The notes beneath the pieces were generated by a model that saw only the letters and a program-made list of their open reading frames with translations, had not been told where the DNA came from and searched no databases. From NCBI GenBank assembly GCA_963920635.1, contig OY987298.1, positions 20,307,647 to 20,371,646 on the forward strand: a stretch of DNA of 64,000 bases, in the 5' to 3' direction. The stretch's first letter is position 1, and each line of letters begins with the position of its first letter. A program made the position numbers and the translations under genes. Positions 1 through 13,300 of this stretch are shown one piece after another. This DNA is from Pseudeuparius sepicola (lineage: Eukaryota > Arthropoda > Insecta > Coleoptera > Anthribidae).

Positions 1-432
1 CATGAAGAACCCAGGATGACTCTCTGATTCATCCATTATTATTGTGAGAATATGTGCCACATAATGCCCTTTGCAAGGCATACTGAGTAAAATCACGTCC
101 AAAAATCTGTCACTAACTCCCGGTCTATATACGCGATCGCGACATGCTTGCTGCTTCCTGCTTCCTTATTACGCACCGCAGATCTCAGGGGGGGGGGAAG
201 CAAATGCCCCCCCCCCTGTCCCCCCCCCCCAAATGACGCCCCTGATGGTAATAAATAATGAAGGAGGCGCGCACGTGACTGCTACTATGAAGAACATAAT
301 ATGGACTCCGCATTTCAATAAACTAAGCATTTCAGCACCACCATCAAATTTCATCTCTGGAGGACACATGTGCGCTATTTCTACCCAATGATAATAACAA
401 GATGATAAAATTAAACGTCCCTTATATGAATC
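1..432. other. Gene-less DNA with G and C homopolymer runs
   Basis: No coding region is supported. Long G and C runs around 188-234 open shadow frames on both strands. The first ~55 bases closely resemble 52493-52550, so the left edge is probably part of a dispersed repeat. Confidence 0.5.
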
Positions 433-2547
433 TAGCGGCTTCATGGGACTATAAATTAAAAATTAAAACTGGTAATAGCATACCAACATTCACGTTATAA
501 TAGATGTACCGGTGTTTTCATATTTGTTCGAGAAGGTAGACTATGACAGCTGTTTCCCTTTATTAGGCTCATCAAGGTATGGCCTTCCTTCCCGAACGAC
601 TCGAACCGAAATGGTGTAACTTGCACCTTGGAGGTGAGAAAACCAACCAGTGGTGCCATTTTTTATCAAGCTGATAGTACCAGAGCCGAAATTTCACAAC
701 ACATAGTAAACACCAACAAGAACAAGTTATAGGCTGGTGCAGGGACTCTTTAAAATAAGGGGACCCAGCATGTCACACTCTATCACATAGGAAAAGTGAA
801 GCCTTGAGGGGAAGTTTGTTTTCTGTTGGCTCCAAGGATACCACAAGGGGGCTGATACAAGGTTATGTTATATGTCAGTGTCCAACTGCCATCAGGTTTT
901 ATGTGACATGCCAGTGCCATAGATTTTAAAGGAGGCAAAATATTTCCCATCATAATTCACAATTTTTAAGTTTTCTAACTTCCAGATACTCAGATGTGTC
1001 AATTAAAGGTAATGCGGCCGCCTGTAGTAGTCCCAATAATTGAAACCAGAGTTTTCCTGTATCACCTTTAGTAATCCTACAATTATTATTACGTGGGCAT
1101 TACGTATAAGTAGGTAGGTTTAAAACAAATCGTATTTCGAAAATTTTAAATTCTTAAGCAGGTAGCTCCAGTCGGGTCTTAAGAGTTTTTATCTACGACT
1201 ACAAGTTTATTTTAAGTGTGAGGTACCTTGGGAAAGAAATAAAATTACAAAAATTTTATAATGAACACCGAGAAAACTACTAGACCTAATCTTATTAGTC
1301 CATCCCGAAATCTGTGAAAGTTCTTTGGGTAGATACATTCAACAAGGGAAGAAACTTTAAGTATACATATTACAAATGGGTTGAGGAACCTGGTAACAAG
1401 CAAAATCGGCACTACTGACTTACCATACTTATTACTTAAATTCGTGGAAATAATTGCTGGAAATCCATTTCAACTATAAAATAAATTTCTTTCATCTGAC
1501 AGTTGCCACATTCTGCACTTGTATACACAAAATTGTCAAGTCTAATTTTTAGAAATCATGGAAACCATTATTAATTTTTACTAACAATCAAAGTAATGTT
1601 ATATTCATAGATTCTCCAATAAAATGGCATACTTGGCATCACTGAGACCATTAGAATGAGGAAAGAATAGGCCTCACTTTGGAAAGTATAATGCTGGATC
1701 CCCTTACTTTAAATAGAGTCCCTGGGTTGGTGTCGAATCCAGAAAACAACAAAATAATGTAAATAAGAAGTGATACAGGAAACAGGTTCATTGGCTATTC
1801 ACCACTGTATCTTACACATTTGTGGAAATCAACAAGGATCTGGCCAGGAACCCTATCCTAGTGAAACTTGCATCTTATAGCCGCTGCCTTGATGAAAATA
1901 ATTAGGGGAAACAGCTGTCGTAGTCTACTTTCACAAACGATTTAAATATGAAAAAACCTTCACATTCATTAGAACTTGGATGTTGGTATAATATTACTAG
2001 TTGCCGAAATTTATAGTCCTATGAAGCCGCTAACTTTCTTTTTGTAAAATCTAGTGGGGACGCTTAATGTTATAATCTTTTTAATATTTCTTCGGCTATA
2101 AGATGCAGGGCAGGGCTCCCGGCCAGATCCTTGTTGATTTCCACAAATTTGGAAGATACAGTGGTGAATGGCCAATGAACCTGTTTCCTGTGTCACTTCT
2201 TATTCACATTCATTTTGTTGTTTTCTGGATTCAACTAACTTGTTCTTGTTGGTGTTTACTATATTTTGTGAAATTTCGGCTCTGGTACTATCAGCTTGAT
2301 ACTAGATGGCACCACTGGTTGGTTTTCTTACCTCTAAGTGCAAGTAACACGATTATAACTGCTACCATTTCGGTTTGAGTCGATCGGCAAGGTTTTGGCT
2401 GCCTTGATGAACCTAATAAAGGGAAATAGCTGTCGTAGTGTACCTTCTCGAACGATTCAAATATGAAAACACCTGCACATCTATTAGAACTTGGATGATG
2501 GTATGATATTAATAGTTGCCGAAATTTATAGTCCCACGAAGCCGCTA
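433..2547. repeat. Foldback element with nested inverted repeats
   Basis: The stretch 433-740 returns inverted at about 2225-2547; the outer ends read TAGCGGCTTCA and its complement. A second, internal pair lies at about 1725-1870 and 2095-2235. Part of the right end (about 2380-2547) also resembles 1893-2045 in direct orientation. No transposase is visible. This looks like a non-autonomous foldback transposon or two nested copies of one family; I see no clear target duplication. Confidence 0.6.
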
Positions 2548-4636
2548 ACTTTCCTTTTGATTAATACTAACATCGCAACAAAGAAGAGAGCAATCGAACA
2601 CATATATAAAGCTCTATGATCTAATTTCTTCTCAAAAAACCCATGGACTCCGGATTTGCTCAAGTAATACGACAACTGTATATCAAATTCCTTATATTAT
2701 GGATCATATTCTTACACAATGTGAATAATATAGGAAAAAAGGGAAGAACAGGTACATAGCTCTATCCTAAAACTACACAAATTATATAGAGTGTTGCCGG
2801 GACAATAATACTAAAAAGTGTCTGTAAAAACACTGGAGTAAATGTAAACCCGAATAATATCCGATGCGTTTCTAGCTTGTATTTTAGGCTTTGGTAGAGC
2901 GGGGCCCCACTAATCGCAACTATTAATAATATGCCGTCTCCGGCCGCCGACCGGCTAGACCGAATTAATTATTTGACCGGAAGGGCGGCCGCGAACCCGC
3001 AAGGAATTCGCGGGAAAGGGTCCCGTGCCCCCCCCCCCCCCCGGACGTTGAATAATATCACCGTATAGAATTCTACCGACAGAAGGCCGGGTTAAACACA
3101 ATATTGTGTTCCGTGTCAGTCGACAGCGTGATGACGATTACATGGTTATTCTCCACTTCCTAACAAACCTATACGCGACTGAATTTAAGATGCCAACGCC
3201 CCGACGGGCACTATGCGAACTAACTGTATGGGCCATTGTCACCTCTAGCTTTGGGCACACTTTGGGTTTACACTGCGTTGTTCTTTGTTGTTGTTCATTG
3301 TTCTTGTCGTCTTCTATATATATTGTGGTCGTCTTCATACAGTTATTTGGTTATTAGGTAAAAGTTCCCTCCGACAATCGGCGCCCCCCGATTATGGGGC
3401 GAAAACAGCGGCCGGGCCGGACGTAAACACGACACAAATCTTTCCGAATTTCGGATTTTCCGCGGGTTTCCGCGAAGTTTCCATGTTGCAAAAGGTGCAA
3501 AATAGTGTGGTGATCAGTTTGAGCTGCATATAGTAAAAATTCATCCGGATTATAACCACAAATATCGCCATGAAAAGTGAGGGGTCAAAGGAAATTTGAA
3601 AATTCATTTTCTCGGAAACTACGCCCGAGCACCAAAAACTAAGGTCAGATTCGTGTTCAGGGACCACGAAAATAGGGGGGTAGCCAAAATTTTAAAAAAA
3701 TCGGAACAGACATACACCGCGGGAAACTCTACTTACCGGTTATTATAAAGTTTAAACATTATTGTTTATGATTTATGTAATTGCAAAGGCAACAGGCAAC
3801 TAAAAATGAACTAAAAGCAGAATTCGAAATAGAGAACTTTGTTGGTTAAATTAAATTGATTCGAAACTTGTTCCATCTCGAAAATGTTTTCAGGAACAAA
3901 CGAACAAAAAATGTTTAGGTTAGGACCTCGGCGATCGAATCAAGACGGTTTTTCGTCCGAATCTCGCACTAAAACTTCGTAATTACACTGCATAACACTT
4001 TAGCATGTTCAAACTCCACTTCTGATAACTGTGGGAGGCCTTTTGGGCGTGGTAATCATAATAAAAATCACATTTTACTTGCTTTATTTCATTTTCTAAC
4101 AACTCTTCTTTAACTCTTCTCTCTTTTTTGGCACAAGCGTGGCGGGAATATTTAAACATTTGAATTCAACTGTTGTTATTTACCACATTATTAGAATAGT
4201 CAACTTTAGAAAATAAAGCTTTTTTGACTGATTTTGAACAAAACAGAAAACATAATATACGGATCAACAAAATGGCATGGCCCATAGACTTAGTTTGGCA
4301 TTGAGCCTACAGGGGGCGTATTTCTTATATTTATACCTTTTTTTAAATTATTTTCGCATATACATTTTTTAGCGTCTATTTCTATTTCTTTCTACGGGAT
4401 ACCAAGAAAAAATTTTAGAAAAAGTTGTTTGGATTAACAATTATATCCTGGCAACCAACAATTACATGGTGGGACTTGTGCATTTATCGGTATAGCAAGG
4501 GAATATGGCTGGCTGTTTCTTTAAGAAAGAAACTACCATGTTGTATACAAGCAGTATTTTAAAGATAACCTTTAATATTCTCGTTGAATTTGAGGGTAAC
4601 GGATAGCAAAGTTTGACTTGTCCTATATGCATGTAT
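2548..4636. other. Gene-less stretch with a small GC-rich island
   Basis: Mostly AT-rich. A GC-rich patch near 2895-3050 includes NotI-like sites and a poly-C run at about 3029-3043. Open frames at 3106-3667 overlap each other on both strands and resemble no family, so I call no gene. Confidence 0.4.
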
Positions 4637-5088
4637 AGTATAAATGAACTCACTTGGAACAGCATAAAAGCGCTTGGGCGGCGTTTGCTTTGTAAAACAA
4701 GACCGAGTCATAGGCGGCGCGCGACCCTTAATAATATTATACAAATTTTATTTAAATGCTCTAAAAGAGAATAAAATAAATTTTGAAATAATTCAAACCA
4801 AACATTTTGTTACAAACAAAACAACACCACACAAAAATCTATACACAAAACCAAAATCCACCTGCTCCATGAATCTCCGAAACGCCGACCAATCAAGTCT
4901 CTACGCTCTCTTTCTTATTGGCTGCTTCCTTGAATAGGTCGACGTCGACTGCATAAAAACCTTTGAATTTTATACGGGTGATTTCTGCTAATAAGTCTGT
5001 TATTTTTACCAGCAGGAGAGCGTGGTAAATGCTTTGAAATAGATCGCGCCCCGTATATCACTCTGTTTCAAGTGAGGTCATTTATACT
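4637..5088. repeat. Dispersed repeat with short TIRs (copy 1)
   Basis: A 452-bp unit begins AGTATAAATGAACTCACTTG and ends with a near-perfect inverse of that string. It contains a GTCGACGTCGAC-type palindrome near 4938-4951. A second copy lies inverted at 57819-58253. The short TIRs and lack of coding capacity indicate a non-autonomous DNA transposon. Confidence 0.65.
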
Positions 5089-5577
5089 TTACCAGGGTAG
5101 CTCGAGAACAGGCGCCTCATCAATAAAATACGAGACAAAACACTTTTTTTAACCATATTAAACCGAACCTGGTATTATTAGTGAAGGAGACAGAGAAGAT
5201 ATGTATTGAAGAAAAAATAAATGACTGCATGCTCGCCTAATATAATATCACCAATACTTGCATGGGTTACACTGTTAGACGGCTGGCCACTTGTGCAGCG
5301 AAATTCGGTGGATAGCAGTGCCATAATTTCACAGATCTTAGTATATACTTGCATAAATAGTAATAATCGATATGGCTTTTTAGAGACTTTTTGACGATAT
5401 ATTTTTGAAAACTGCGAAAACTCTTATGTCCTATACTCTTTTTGTGACGCCAATTAGAGGTTTTTTTTATGCTGTTTCATTTGTTTTTAGAAATACTACA
5501 ACAACTCTAGGTATGATGCTTATCTTGAGCTGAATTTCCGCTGGCGGAAAATGTTATGCTATCTACATCTACTCACC
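5089..5577. other. No gene seen
   Basis: AT-rich sequence with scattered stops in all frames; no RNA gene or clear repeat recognised. Confidence 0.4.
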
Positions 5578-5825
5578 TTATTTTGTTATATTTTCCTGCA
5601 ATCTTAAGTATAAGAATCGTAAAACAAAAAATAAAAAATAAAATACTTATTTTGATTTTCTATCTTCCTGAAAACACTCCACCTTGAAAGAATTGCCATT
5701 TTGCTAACAGAGAACAATGTGTTTTATACTGTAGTAGTGGTTCTCATTAAAATTTGCTCAAGCATCGGAATGCAAAATTGGATGGGGCCTAGCCAGCTGG
5801 TATTTTTTAATGAGGATAGAATAAA
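5578..5825. repeat. Dispersed repeat shared with 8228-8530
   Basis: Shares several diverged blocks with 8228-8530 in the same orientation, including the TTTTGTTATATTTT start and a block around CCAGCTGGTATTTTT. The second copy has extra inserted sequence. Family unknown. Confidence 0.5.
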
Positions 5826-5875
5826 GTGACACATTACGCTCAAAGTGTATAAGACGCTCTGCAGTAAGATGTGTA

Positions 5876-6386
5876 CGGGGTGTCCAAGTTAACGTGATAA
5901 ATCCGATTTTCTCGGCAATTTTAAGGGGAAATGTATGGTCCAAAAACCAGACTTGTGTATAATTTTCCGACAAATTCGGTTATAATGTCAAACTTGATAT
6001 ACATGTTCTTCTCAAGAAGTTATTCCAAAAATATACTTTTCCAAAAACTTGTGAAGATAGATTTTAACACGAAATATTATTGAGTATACCTACAACATAT
6101 TGTAGGTTTTCATTTGCTCACTTCCGGTCAAACCGGAAGTGAGCATTACTTGGTAATATTTTTGAGACACCCTGTATATTATGAGATTTTTCCCAATTTT
6201 TTGGAAAAGGGCATGTATATTTTTAAATAACTTTTAACAATACAGTGTATATTAAGTTTGACATCATATTCGAATTCCACGGAAAATTCTACATAAGTTT
6301 GGTTTTTAACCATCAATTTCTCTTTAAAATTACGAGAAAATTGGGCTTACCACCTTAAATGGGTCACCTTGGACATTTTACTGTAT
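5876..6386. repeat. MITE-like inverted repeat
   Basis: The left arm (about 5878-6060) returns inverted at about 6190-6385. Between them is a perfect short palindrome, CACTTCCGG-tcaaa-CCGGAAGTG, at about 6119-6142. The edges carry the insect MITE-like phrases GGGTGTCC and ACCTTGGACA. No coding capacity. Confidence 0.6.
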
Positions 6387-7053
6387 ATGATAAATTCATC
6401 TACGGGATGCTTTGTTGAAAATGTGGCGGATGAAAATGTATTATATTTAGTTCTAGTATATGCAGTTGTAGGATTTGTGTGCAATATTGGAATTTATTAA
6501 GATTTATTTATTAAAATTTCAAAGTAAATATTGGTGTGTCTATATAGAAAATCTTTGTCTAGCTACCAACGAAACATATTGAACCACTGTCAGCCAGAAA
6601 TGTTATGTCGATTATTTTCTATGTCGAAAAATGGCCAACGGGCTTATTATAAACCAAATTGCAGTGTTCATTTTGGATAGCGCAATTTTAAATGCGTATA
6701 CTTACTCTGTTTAAAGAATCCACTTTATGTTGATTTTTCCAAACGACATTTTTAGTTTATCGCGGCGATAACACATTTCCTCAGAGGATCTATATAGTGT
6801 GTCTTGAGGCGGTGTGTGTGCACGCCCGGGAACATTCCACTTCCTATATTTTGTCCTATCTTCGTAGTTTTATGTCGCCGTGTTACTGTATTTATAGGCT
6901 TCCCCAAGATATTGCCCCATCAATCCGAATACCCTCCCTTCTTATTATCCTATCTCGCATGATCCACGCTTATAGACATAACCTATATACAACCATTGGC
7001 CGATAGAAATACGTTTTAGTTTTTATTTAATAAGAAAATTACAATTTTTTTTA
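6387..7053. other. No gene seen
   Basis: AT-rich intergenic DNA. An open frame at 6797-7006 is short and matches nothing I recognise. Confidence 0.4.
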
Positions 7054-7938
7054 TGCAGTGTGGTCATTTAAGTGTGCAACATATGGGACTTTTTTTTATT
7101 AATTGCTCAACCAAAATACAGACATTGTCGAAAGTTGATGCATGTTCAATAAGCATAGTAGGTGCACTTAGAATGGTTGCAAGTTATACAGCATACAGGG
7201 TAGGTCAAAAAATATAAAAATTATACAAGAGTAAAGTACTCTTATTTCAAAAAAATCAGCAAAAGGTTATTAAGAAAAGTTGTTTAGAATTAAAAGCTAT
7301 GCCCAAATACCAAAACATGGCCTCCTAAGATGAAAAATTTCCACAGTTTCTTAATAAACATTTGAAATAAAAATATTGCACCTTAAATGAGAAATTTTTA
7401 ATGTACACACTATCATTACTAATGTTTTACCTTGCTCAGAAGAATTTTTGCGAAATTTTAAAGTTTTGTTTAATATCGTTGCAACAAACATGAAGTTTGT
7501 GATTCCCTAAAAAATTAAAAATCTAAGTTAATTTTACAAATATGCCTAAATTTGAACAAAGGTATGAGAAATTGATATAATTTTGATTGGTTTATGAAAT
7601 TGTTTAACAAAAATTTTTTAGGGAATTATTAATGTTTTTCATAAAAATATATTTATTTTTCTTAGGAGGCCATGTTTTGGTATTTAGGCATAACTTTTAA
7701 TTCTAGACAACTTTTCTGAATAACATTTTGCTGAATTTTCTGAAATAAGGGTACTTTACTCTTGTACAATTTTTATATTTTTTGACCTACCTTGTATGCT
7801 GGTTGACTTGCAACCATTCTAAGTGCTCCTAATATGATTATCGAACATGCACCAACTTTCGGGAATATTTGTATTTTCGTTGTGCAATTAATAAAAAAAT
7901 CCCATATTTATGTTGCACACTTAAATGACCACACTGTA
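7054..7938. mobile_element. Tc1/mariner-type MITE with ~275-bp arms
   Basis: Long inverted arms at about 7054-7330 and 7664-7938 begin CAGTGTGGTCATTTAAGTG and are flanked by TA-type sequence. There is no transposase frame, so this is a non-autonomous palindromic element. The TGGTCATTTAAGTG start suggests mobilisation by a Tc1/mariner-family transposase (inference). Confidence 0.7.
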
Positions 7939-8227
7939 TATTGACTGACACAAAAGTTGGACAATTGAAAATATACGATGTGAATCAGTCATGATGTAGA
8001 AAATTTTAACTACAAAGTGGAGGAATGGGGGGGCTACTAAAAAGAAAAATGTGATTTTTTTTGCTGAAGTCTAATATATAGGCCAAATCAATCTTCTGTG
8101 AAGTTTGCAGAGAAACACTAGGATTTTATGCCGTAACAGTAACATCAATTTAATTAGCGCTAGTTACTGTGGTAGAATCTGGATCCGGAATCGAATTTAC
8201 ATTCGCTAAAAATATTAAGCTAAGCAT
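7939..8227. other. No gene seen
   Basis: AT-rich, no conserved frame or repeat recognised. Confidence 0.35.
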
Positions 8228-8530
8228 TTATTTTGTTATATTTTAGTGCGATGTTAAGTATAAGAATCGGTAGCTTTTCAAAAACCAGGTAACATTAAAA
8301 TATTCAAAAAGACCGTAATGCAAATATTTTATTTTATATTTTTTAACGTTTCAATAGAGCAAATAATGAAAAATAAAAAAAGTTTTCTGTTTATTGCTGC
8401 ATGAAAATACTCCACGATGAAAGAATTGACACGTCGGTAACAGAGATCTACGTGTTTTATACTGAAATAGTGAGCCTCGTTAAAAATCTTACCAGCCAGC
8501 TGGTATTTTTAATGAAGTCAGAATCATTTA
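8228..8530. repeat. Dispersed repeat shared with 5578-5825
   Basis: Second, diverged copy of the family at 5578-5825, same orientation. It includes an insertion of about 90 bp relative to that copy. Confidence 0.5.
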
Positions 8531-9118
8531 GGCTAAGTTATTAAGTTGTGCACTTTATTGTATAAGAGAAATTCATATAGGTGGTGCAAGAGGTCGAACA
8601 TGAACCAATGAAACGACATAATTTGTGAAATATGTGTGTGGTGTGCCTATATAATACGATAATACATTTCGTTAATTTTACGAATTATAATCCCAAAGCT
8701 GAAAATACTACGAGTTGTATTTAATTTATCAATCCAACTTCTTAGGTATAAATTAACTACAAAAATTATAAATATCTGCCCTCTTCGAAAATGTAATTTA
8801 AAAAATAAAAATAAATTTTGAATTTGAACCCAGGATCGCACACAAAGAATCACGCCCCGAGCCCATTGATATCAGATGAAACTAGCCGTATATAAATTTA
8901 ATTATAATGCTTAAAAGTTATATAAATATGTATTTTGTGTTAATAGATATTTAACGATCAATGTGTTCACTGAAAACATATATTCTAGTCCTATATTAAA
9001 ATTGGTTATGTGAAGAAGTTATCGGGTTATCAGTTTTACCTGCCACAACATTGGATTAGCGTAACAGGACGTAACTAAGAGAGTAGGATTCAGCGAAAAT
9101 AACACTATACCTTTTCAA
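8531..9118. repeat. Partial copy of a dispersed family
   Basis: The segment near 8640-8720 (ACGAATTATAATCCCAAAGC region) matches, in inverse, the module at about 27690-27800 and 50575-50695. The rest is AT-rich and unassigned. Confidence 0.4.
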
Positions 9119-9286
9119 CTTCAAATTGGGAATAAACAACTTCAAATTGGGAATAGTCACCTTCAAATTGGGATTAATAAATTTCAAATTGGGAATAGAC
9201 AACTTCAAATTGGGAATAGTCAATATCAAATTGAGAATAAACAATTTCAAATTGGTAATATTTAATATTAAATTGAAAATCAACAA
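9119..9286. repeat. 21-bp minisatellite, 8 units
   Basis: Eight consecutive 21-bp units built on CTTCAAATTGGGAATA. The first five are near identical and the last three diverge. Because 21 is a multiple of three, both strands show artefactual repetitive frames (PNLKLFI and NFKLGI types) that should not be called genes. Confidence 0.85.
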
Positions 9287-10317
9287 CTTCATAGTAAGCA
9301 ATATTTTAATTACCTATTTCTAAGTAAACACACAATATGTTACTGAATTTAAAATATAATATTTTTGCCATATATTTAATCCTTGTCTATCATTTAATAT
9401 TTCTGGTATATATGTATCTCTGTATATTTCCTATAAATCTCTGGTGCAACTCGCTACAGTTAATTTATTATTTATGTTATTTTGCACTAGGTACTTAATA
9501 GTTGCTAATTTCTACAAGCTGAATTTAGTTTGCGATAAATGATTTGGTCTTTGCCTTCTTTCTAAGATTTCTGGACAAGTATTTTTGAACCTTACCAGGC
9601 AGTCCAAATTTTGCTTAATATTATAAACAAATTGAGTTGTTCTTGTTGATAAGTGTTTTTATGTCATGAAGTTATTGATTGATTTGAGGTTGAAAAGGTA
9701 TAGTGGTATTATCGTAAGTAATATTATAAGAGCATCTAATTTTTCAGAAAAAAATCGAAAAAACACGTTGCTAAGTAATATTTTAACAAGAAGCGTGAGT
9801 GCTGGTGACAAAAAAAATCCGAGTCGAAGACGAAGATTTTTGCACCTGCACGAATGCATTTTGTTAAAATAATATTACTTAGCATTGTGCTTTTTTGGAT
9901 TTTTTTCACAGGAAAAATTAGCTGCCCGAATGGTATTTGACAAGACTATTTCATGAGTATAACAGATTATTCTGCATACACATAGCTTACAACTTATAAA
10001 ACATACTAGCTATTATCATAGAAGAATCTACTAGATTCTTCTATGCTATTATACAACAGCTGCCAAGTTTTGCCGCGGGTAAACTCGAAAAAAGTGCTGA
10101 CAGGTGCTGTCATACAGTTTTTCCATCTAGAAACCATTTGTAATTCATTCAAATTCAAATTGCGCGTTGCTTGGTTGCCTAATTAATAACATACGTAATA
10201 ATAAAAAAGTAAGAGAGGATCAAAATTACAACTGCACTACTTTTGACTTAACAATAATATCAACGTTGTTATTGTTCAACTATCAATTGTTGCAACTGTC
10301 GTAAGTTTCCACAGTTT
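9287..10317. other. AT-rich region with hairpins
   Basis: No gene. It holds a loose inverted repeat at about 9768-9885 and a perfect hairpin at 10017-10045. Confidence 0.4.
10017..10045. repeat. Perfect 14-bp palindrome
   Basis: CATAGAAGAATCTA and its exact inverse are separated by one base. Role unknown; such snap-back joints occur at resected DNA or transposon ends. Confidence 0.8.
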
Positions 10318-13300
10318 ATAGTCCGAGAGGTGAGTGACAAAAAAATGCAACAGTTTTAGGAAGGCTGGTTTTTTGATACAGTGTAGTATTTAGGGTGTAT
10401 AAGAATAGCCTTGCCGTCATCAGTCAGCCAGTTTCGTTAGCGTTTGGCGCAGGGGCGGCTTCAAAGTTGTAAAAAAACCGAGTAACTGTTTTAGTAAATC
10501 TAAAACTTGGTTTATTTAGTAGCAAAACAACTAAACAACGATGTGGATGTAGTCAGCCTTGAAAATATTGCAACGGGCCGCGTCAGCAGCGCTTCAAACT
10601 CATAAAATCTGTAAAATAGTAAATCTGAAATTCGGTCTACTTATAGGTAATAAGTATTATAAAAAATAAAAAAAACGTAGTCAGCTAGAATCTTTATTTA
10701 ACAAACGCCGTCAGCTGCGGATATAAAAGCGGGTGAGTTTTTTCGATGTTTACCATGGGGATCTCGGAAACCAGCGGAGCTAGAAGGAAGGTTACCTGTT
10801 GAAAGATTTGCAGTTTTGTGGGCCCAATTTAATGCGCCTTTTGTATTTTCGAAAGAGTTCATGGCTTACTAGATATTTTAAAAAAATGAATATTCCCTAT
10901 TCCTTCAAATTCCGCTAGCTCCGTTATTTTCGACTTTACAAAAAAAAAGTGTAAATGCAAAAGTTGTAGGGAATTATGTTCCTAATGAGAAGGTCCAATC
11001 CTATTTTGAACGTGAGCTGTCGTTTTAGAGATATGGCATAAACTTTTTTTTTAAATGCAAACCATAGTTGGCTGTGATCTCATAAAATCGAGCGTTTTTT
11101 AAGCTTTCCAACAATATATTACTCGATATAATTATTTTGAAAAATATGGGAGTTATGGCGGTTTCTCTGTTTAATTCTTATTTTAACGGAGTTGGCCATG
11201 GAAGCAATGTAATGCCGCTCTGGTTGGCGAGGAGCTCGGTATATTTTCGTCAAATTTGCATTGATCTCTTTCGTCTTTTTCTAATATTATTTTAAGGTAG
11301 TATCCCTTTAGCTATTTGCCCAATTTTTTATGGAGCCTTTCTTTGTGCTTTTAGTCCGGCAGCGGAACCGGTTTTTTGCCTGAAGTGCGAAATTTGGGAC
11401 GAAGTTCTTTTTCTAACGGATTCTTGCAGATTTGTATGTCTATTAACCATATCCGACTGATGACATGCTGGCGTCATTGAGCAATTTGATATACAGGGTA
11501 TCTCAAATATTGGACAGTAAATATAAGATAATATATGGAATTTCTACTCTAAATCTTACTATTTAGCTGTAAAATTGTTGTTATTATTACATTATTGTAT
11601 AAATTAATTTCGCTACAGTTATCATTAATATACAAGGTGTTTTAAAAATATGTGTTATGAATTTAAAATATTCATGAATTTCTCTGTATTAGAACATTCC
11701 TATCTGAGTTAAAAACACTAATAAAATTATAAAAATGGGTATGTTTATAGATAAATAAGCTACATGACAGGTACAGGGCGTCTTAAATTTGATGCTCTGT
11801 GCACTCTGCAGCCAAATGAGCATTTTGTATAAACTCAAAGTAGTACATTAAATTATGTAATTTTTACTAATTTTGTGTAATTATAGTTAAACTTCGCCAC
11901 CAATATGGGCATTACTACAATAAAGAAATTAGGATTTTTTATTTTAGTGTAATTTAATGTACTTAATAATTTAATGGCATTCGCTACTCGGTATATTATA
12001 ATATCCAGAAATGAGATGAGAATTATGGGGAAGGACTAATAGCAATTAGGCCTATGTATAAAAACTTTTATTGGTTGTTAAATATTTATTTCCTGTGTTA
12101 TATTACTAGTCCCTCATCCCTTTTCCAAAACTCACCTTCTCAGTTTGCGTTTACTATATTTTAATTTTAGTGCTTAAGAAGAATGCTTTTAAATTTATTA
12201 TATTTATATTAAGAAACAAAAAAACGCGCTTTTTCTAAGACTCTAATGAAATTACCTCATTGCATTGTATGTTCGTTTTTAATTGAGAAATGTAAGTCAT
12301 TGTGTATAATATCATTTTAGCAACCGGTGCGGGAATGTTATTGTGCACGGGTTGCCACAGCAAACTGTGCGGGAGTGTCATTGTGCACTGCAGATTTAAG
12401 AGAAGTAGTTGGAGGCCTTGGAAAACAGCTCGCGTCTAAAGTCTATCCAAGTTCCAGCGGCAGTAGATATAAACAAAGTCACATGACCGCCTTGCGATCG
12501 ATTACCAGGGTTGGACTAATATGAGACTCCAAGTGGCTTGTAATTCTGAACTAATTCTTTTAGAAGTTCTAAAATTTGTGTTTCTACCTTTCGTGGATCT
12601 TTATAAATTTCCTTAAATTAAGTAGCAAAATAAATTTACAGAATATACTGCTCGCGATCCGATCTAAAATATGCAGGAAACTCGTCGGAGGTATTGAGTC
12701 GGCCCTGCATTATGTTCGCCGCCTAAACACTTAATATTTTATGACGGCCAGACCAATAAGAGAATAGGTCACGTGGTGGCCAATGTTTTGATCCACTGCC
12801 TCTGTAACTTGGATAGACTTTAGTTGTTTATTTAAACAGCCTTATCGTGCCTTGTGGCACAACTATATTAGGGTTTTGTTTCTCAGATACTGGAACTCCA
12901 ACTGTTAAAAAGCAGCGGCATTCAGAAGTGACAAACTTTAATTTTAGATATCAAGGTTTGTACTGTGGACCAAAGTGCGATTTAGAAAAAATAAAAAAAT
13001 CTTCAGTGATGGTCATCGTTCAGAGTCGTGGAAGACAAGAATACGAAAAAGCAATGAAGGAAGCTATTTTACAAACATGTGTGGAACAGAATGATACCTG
13101 GGCTGCTGATGTTCGATTACGATGGTTGCTGTTACAGTGAATAGTAATGAGTCACCTAAAAAAACAGACACTTTGTATACCAGAGGGTCAATTTAAAGGT
13201 GGTTAGTGGGTATTATTGAGAGTACAGTGTGTACAAAATTTGAGGGCGATCAGTTAAACGGTTCTGAAGATAAGAAAAAGTGCCTTCGTGGAGCCCCTTT

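Noticed and set aside
188..234. G-quadruplex or assembly gap at the G/C runs
   Set aside because: The runs are homopolymer-like and mirror each other; probably repeat or sequencing artefact, with nothing further to support function.
9056..9323. Repetitive open frames on both strands
   Set aside because: They arise from the 21-bp minisatellite, whose period is a multiple of three.
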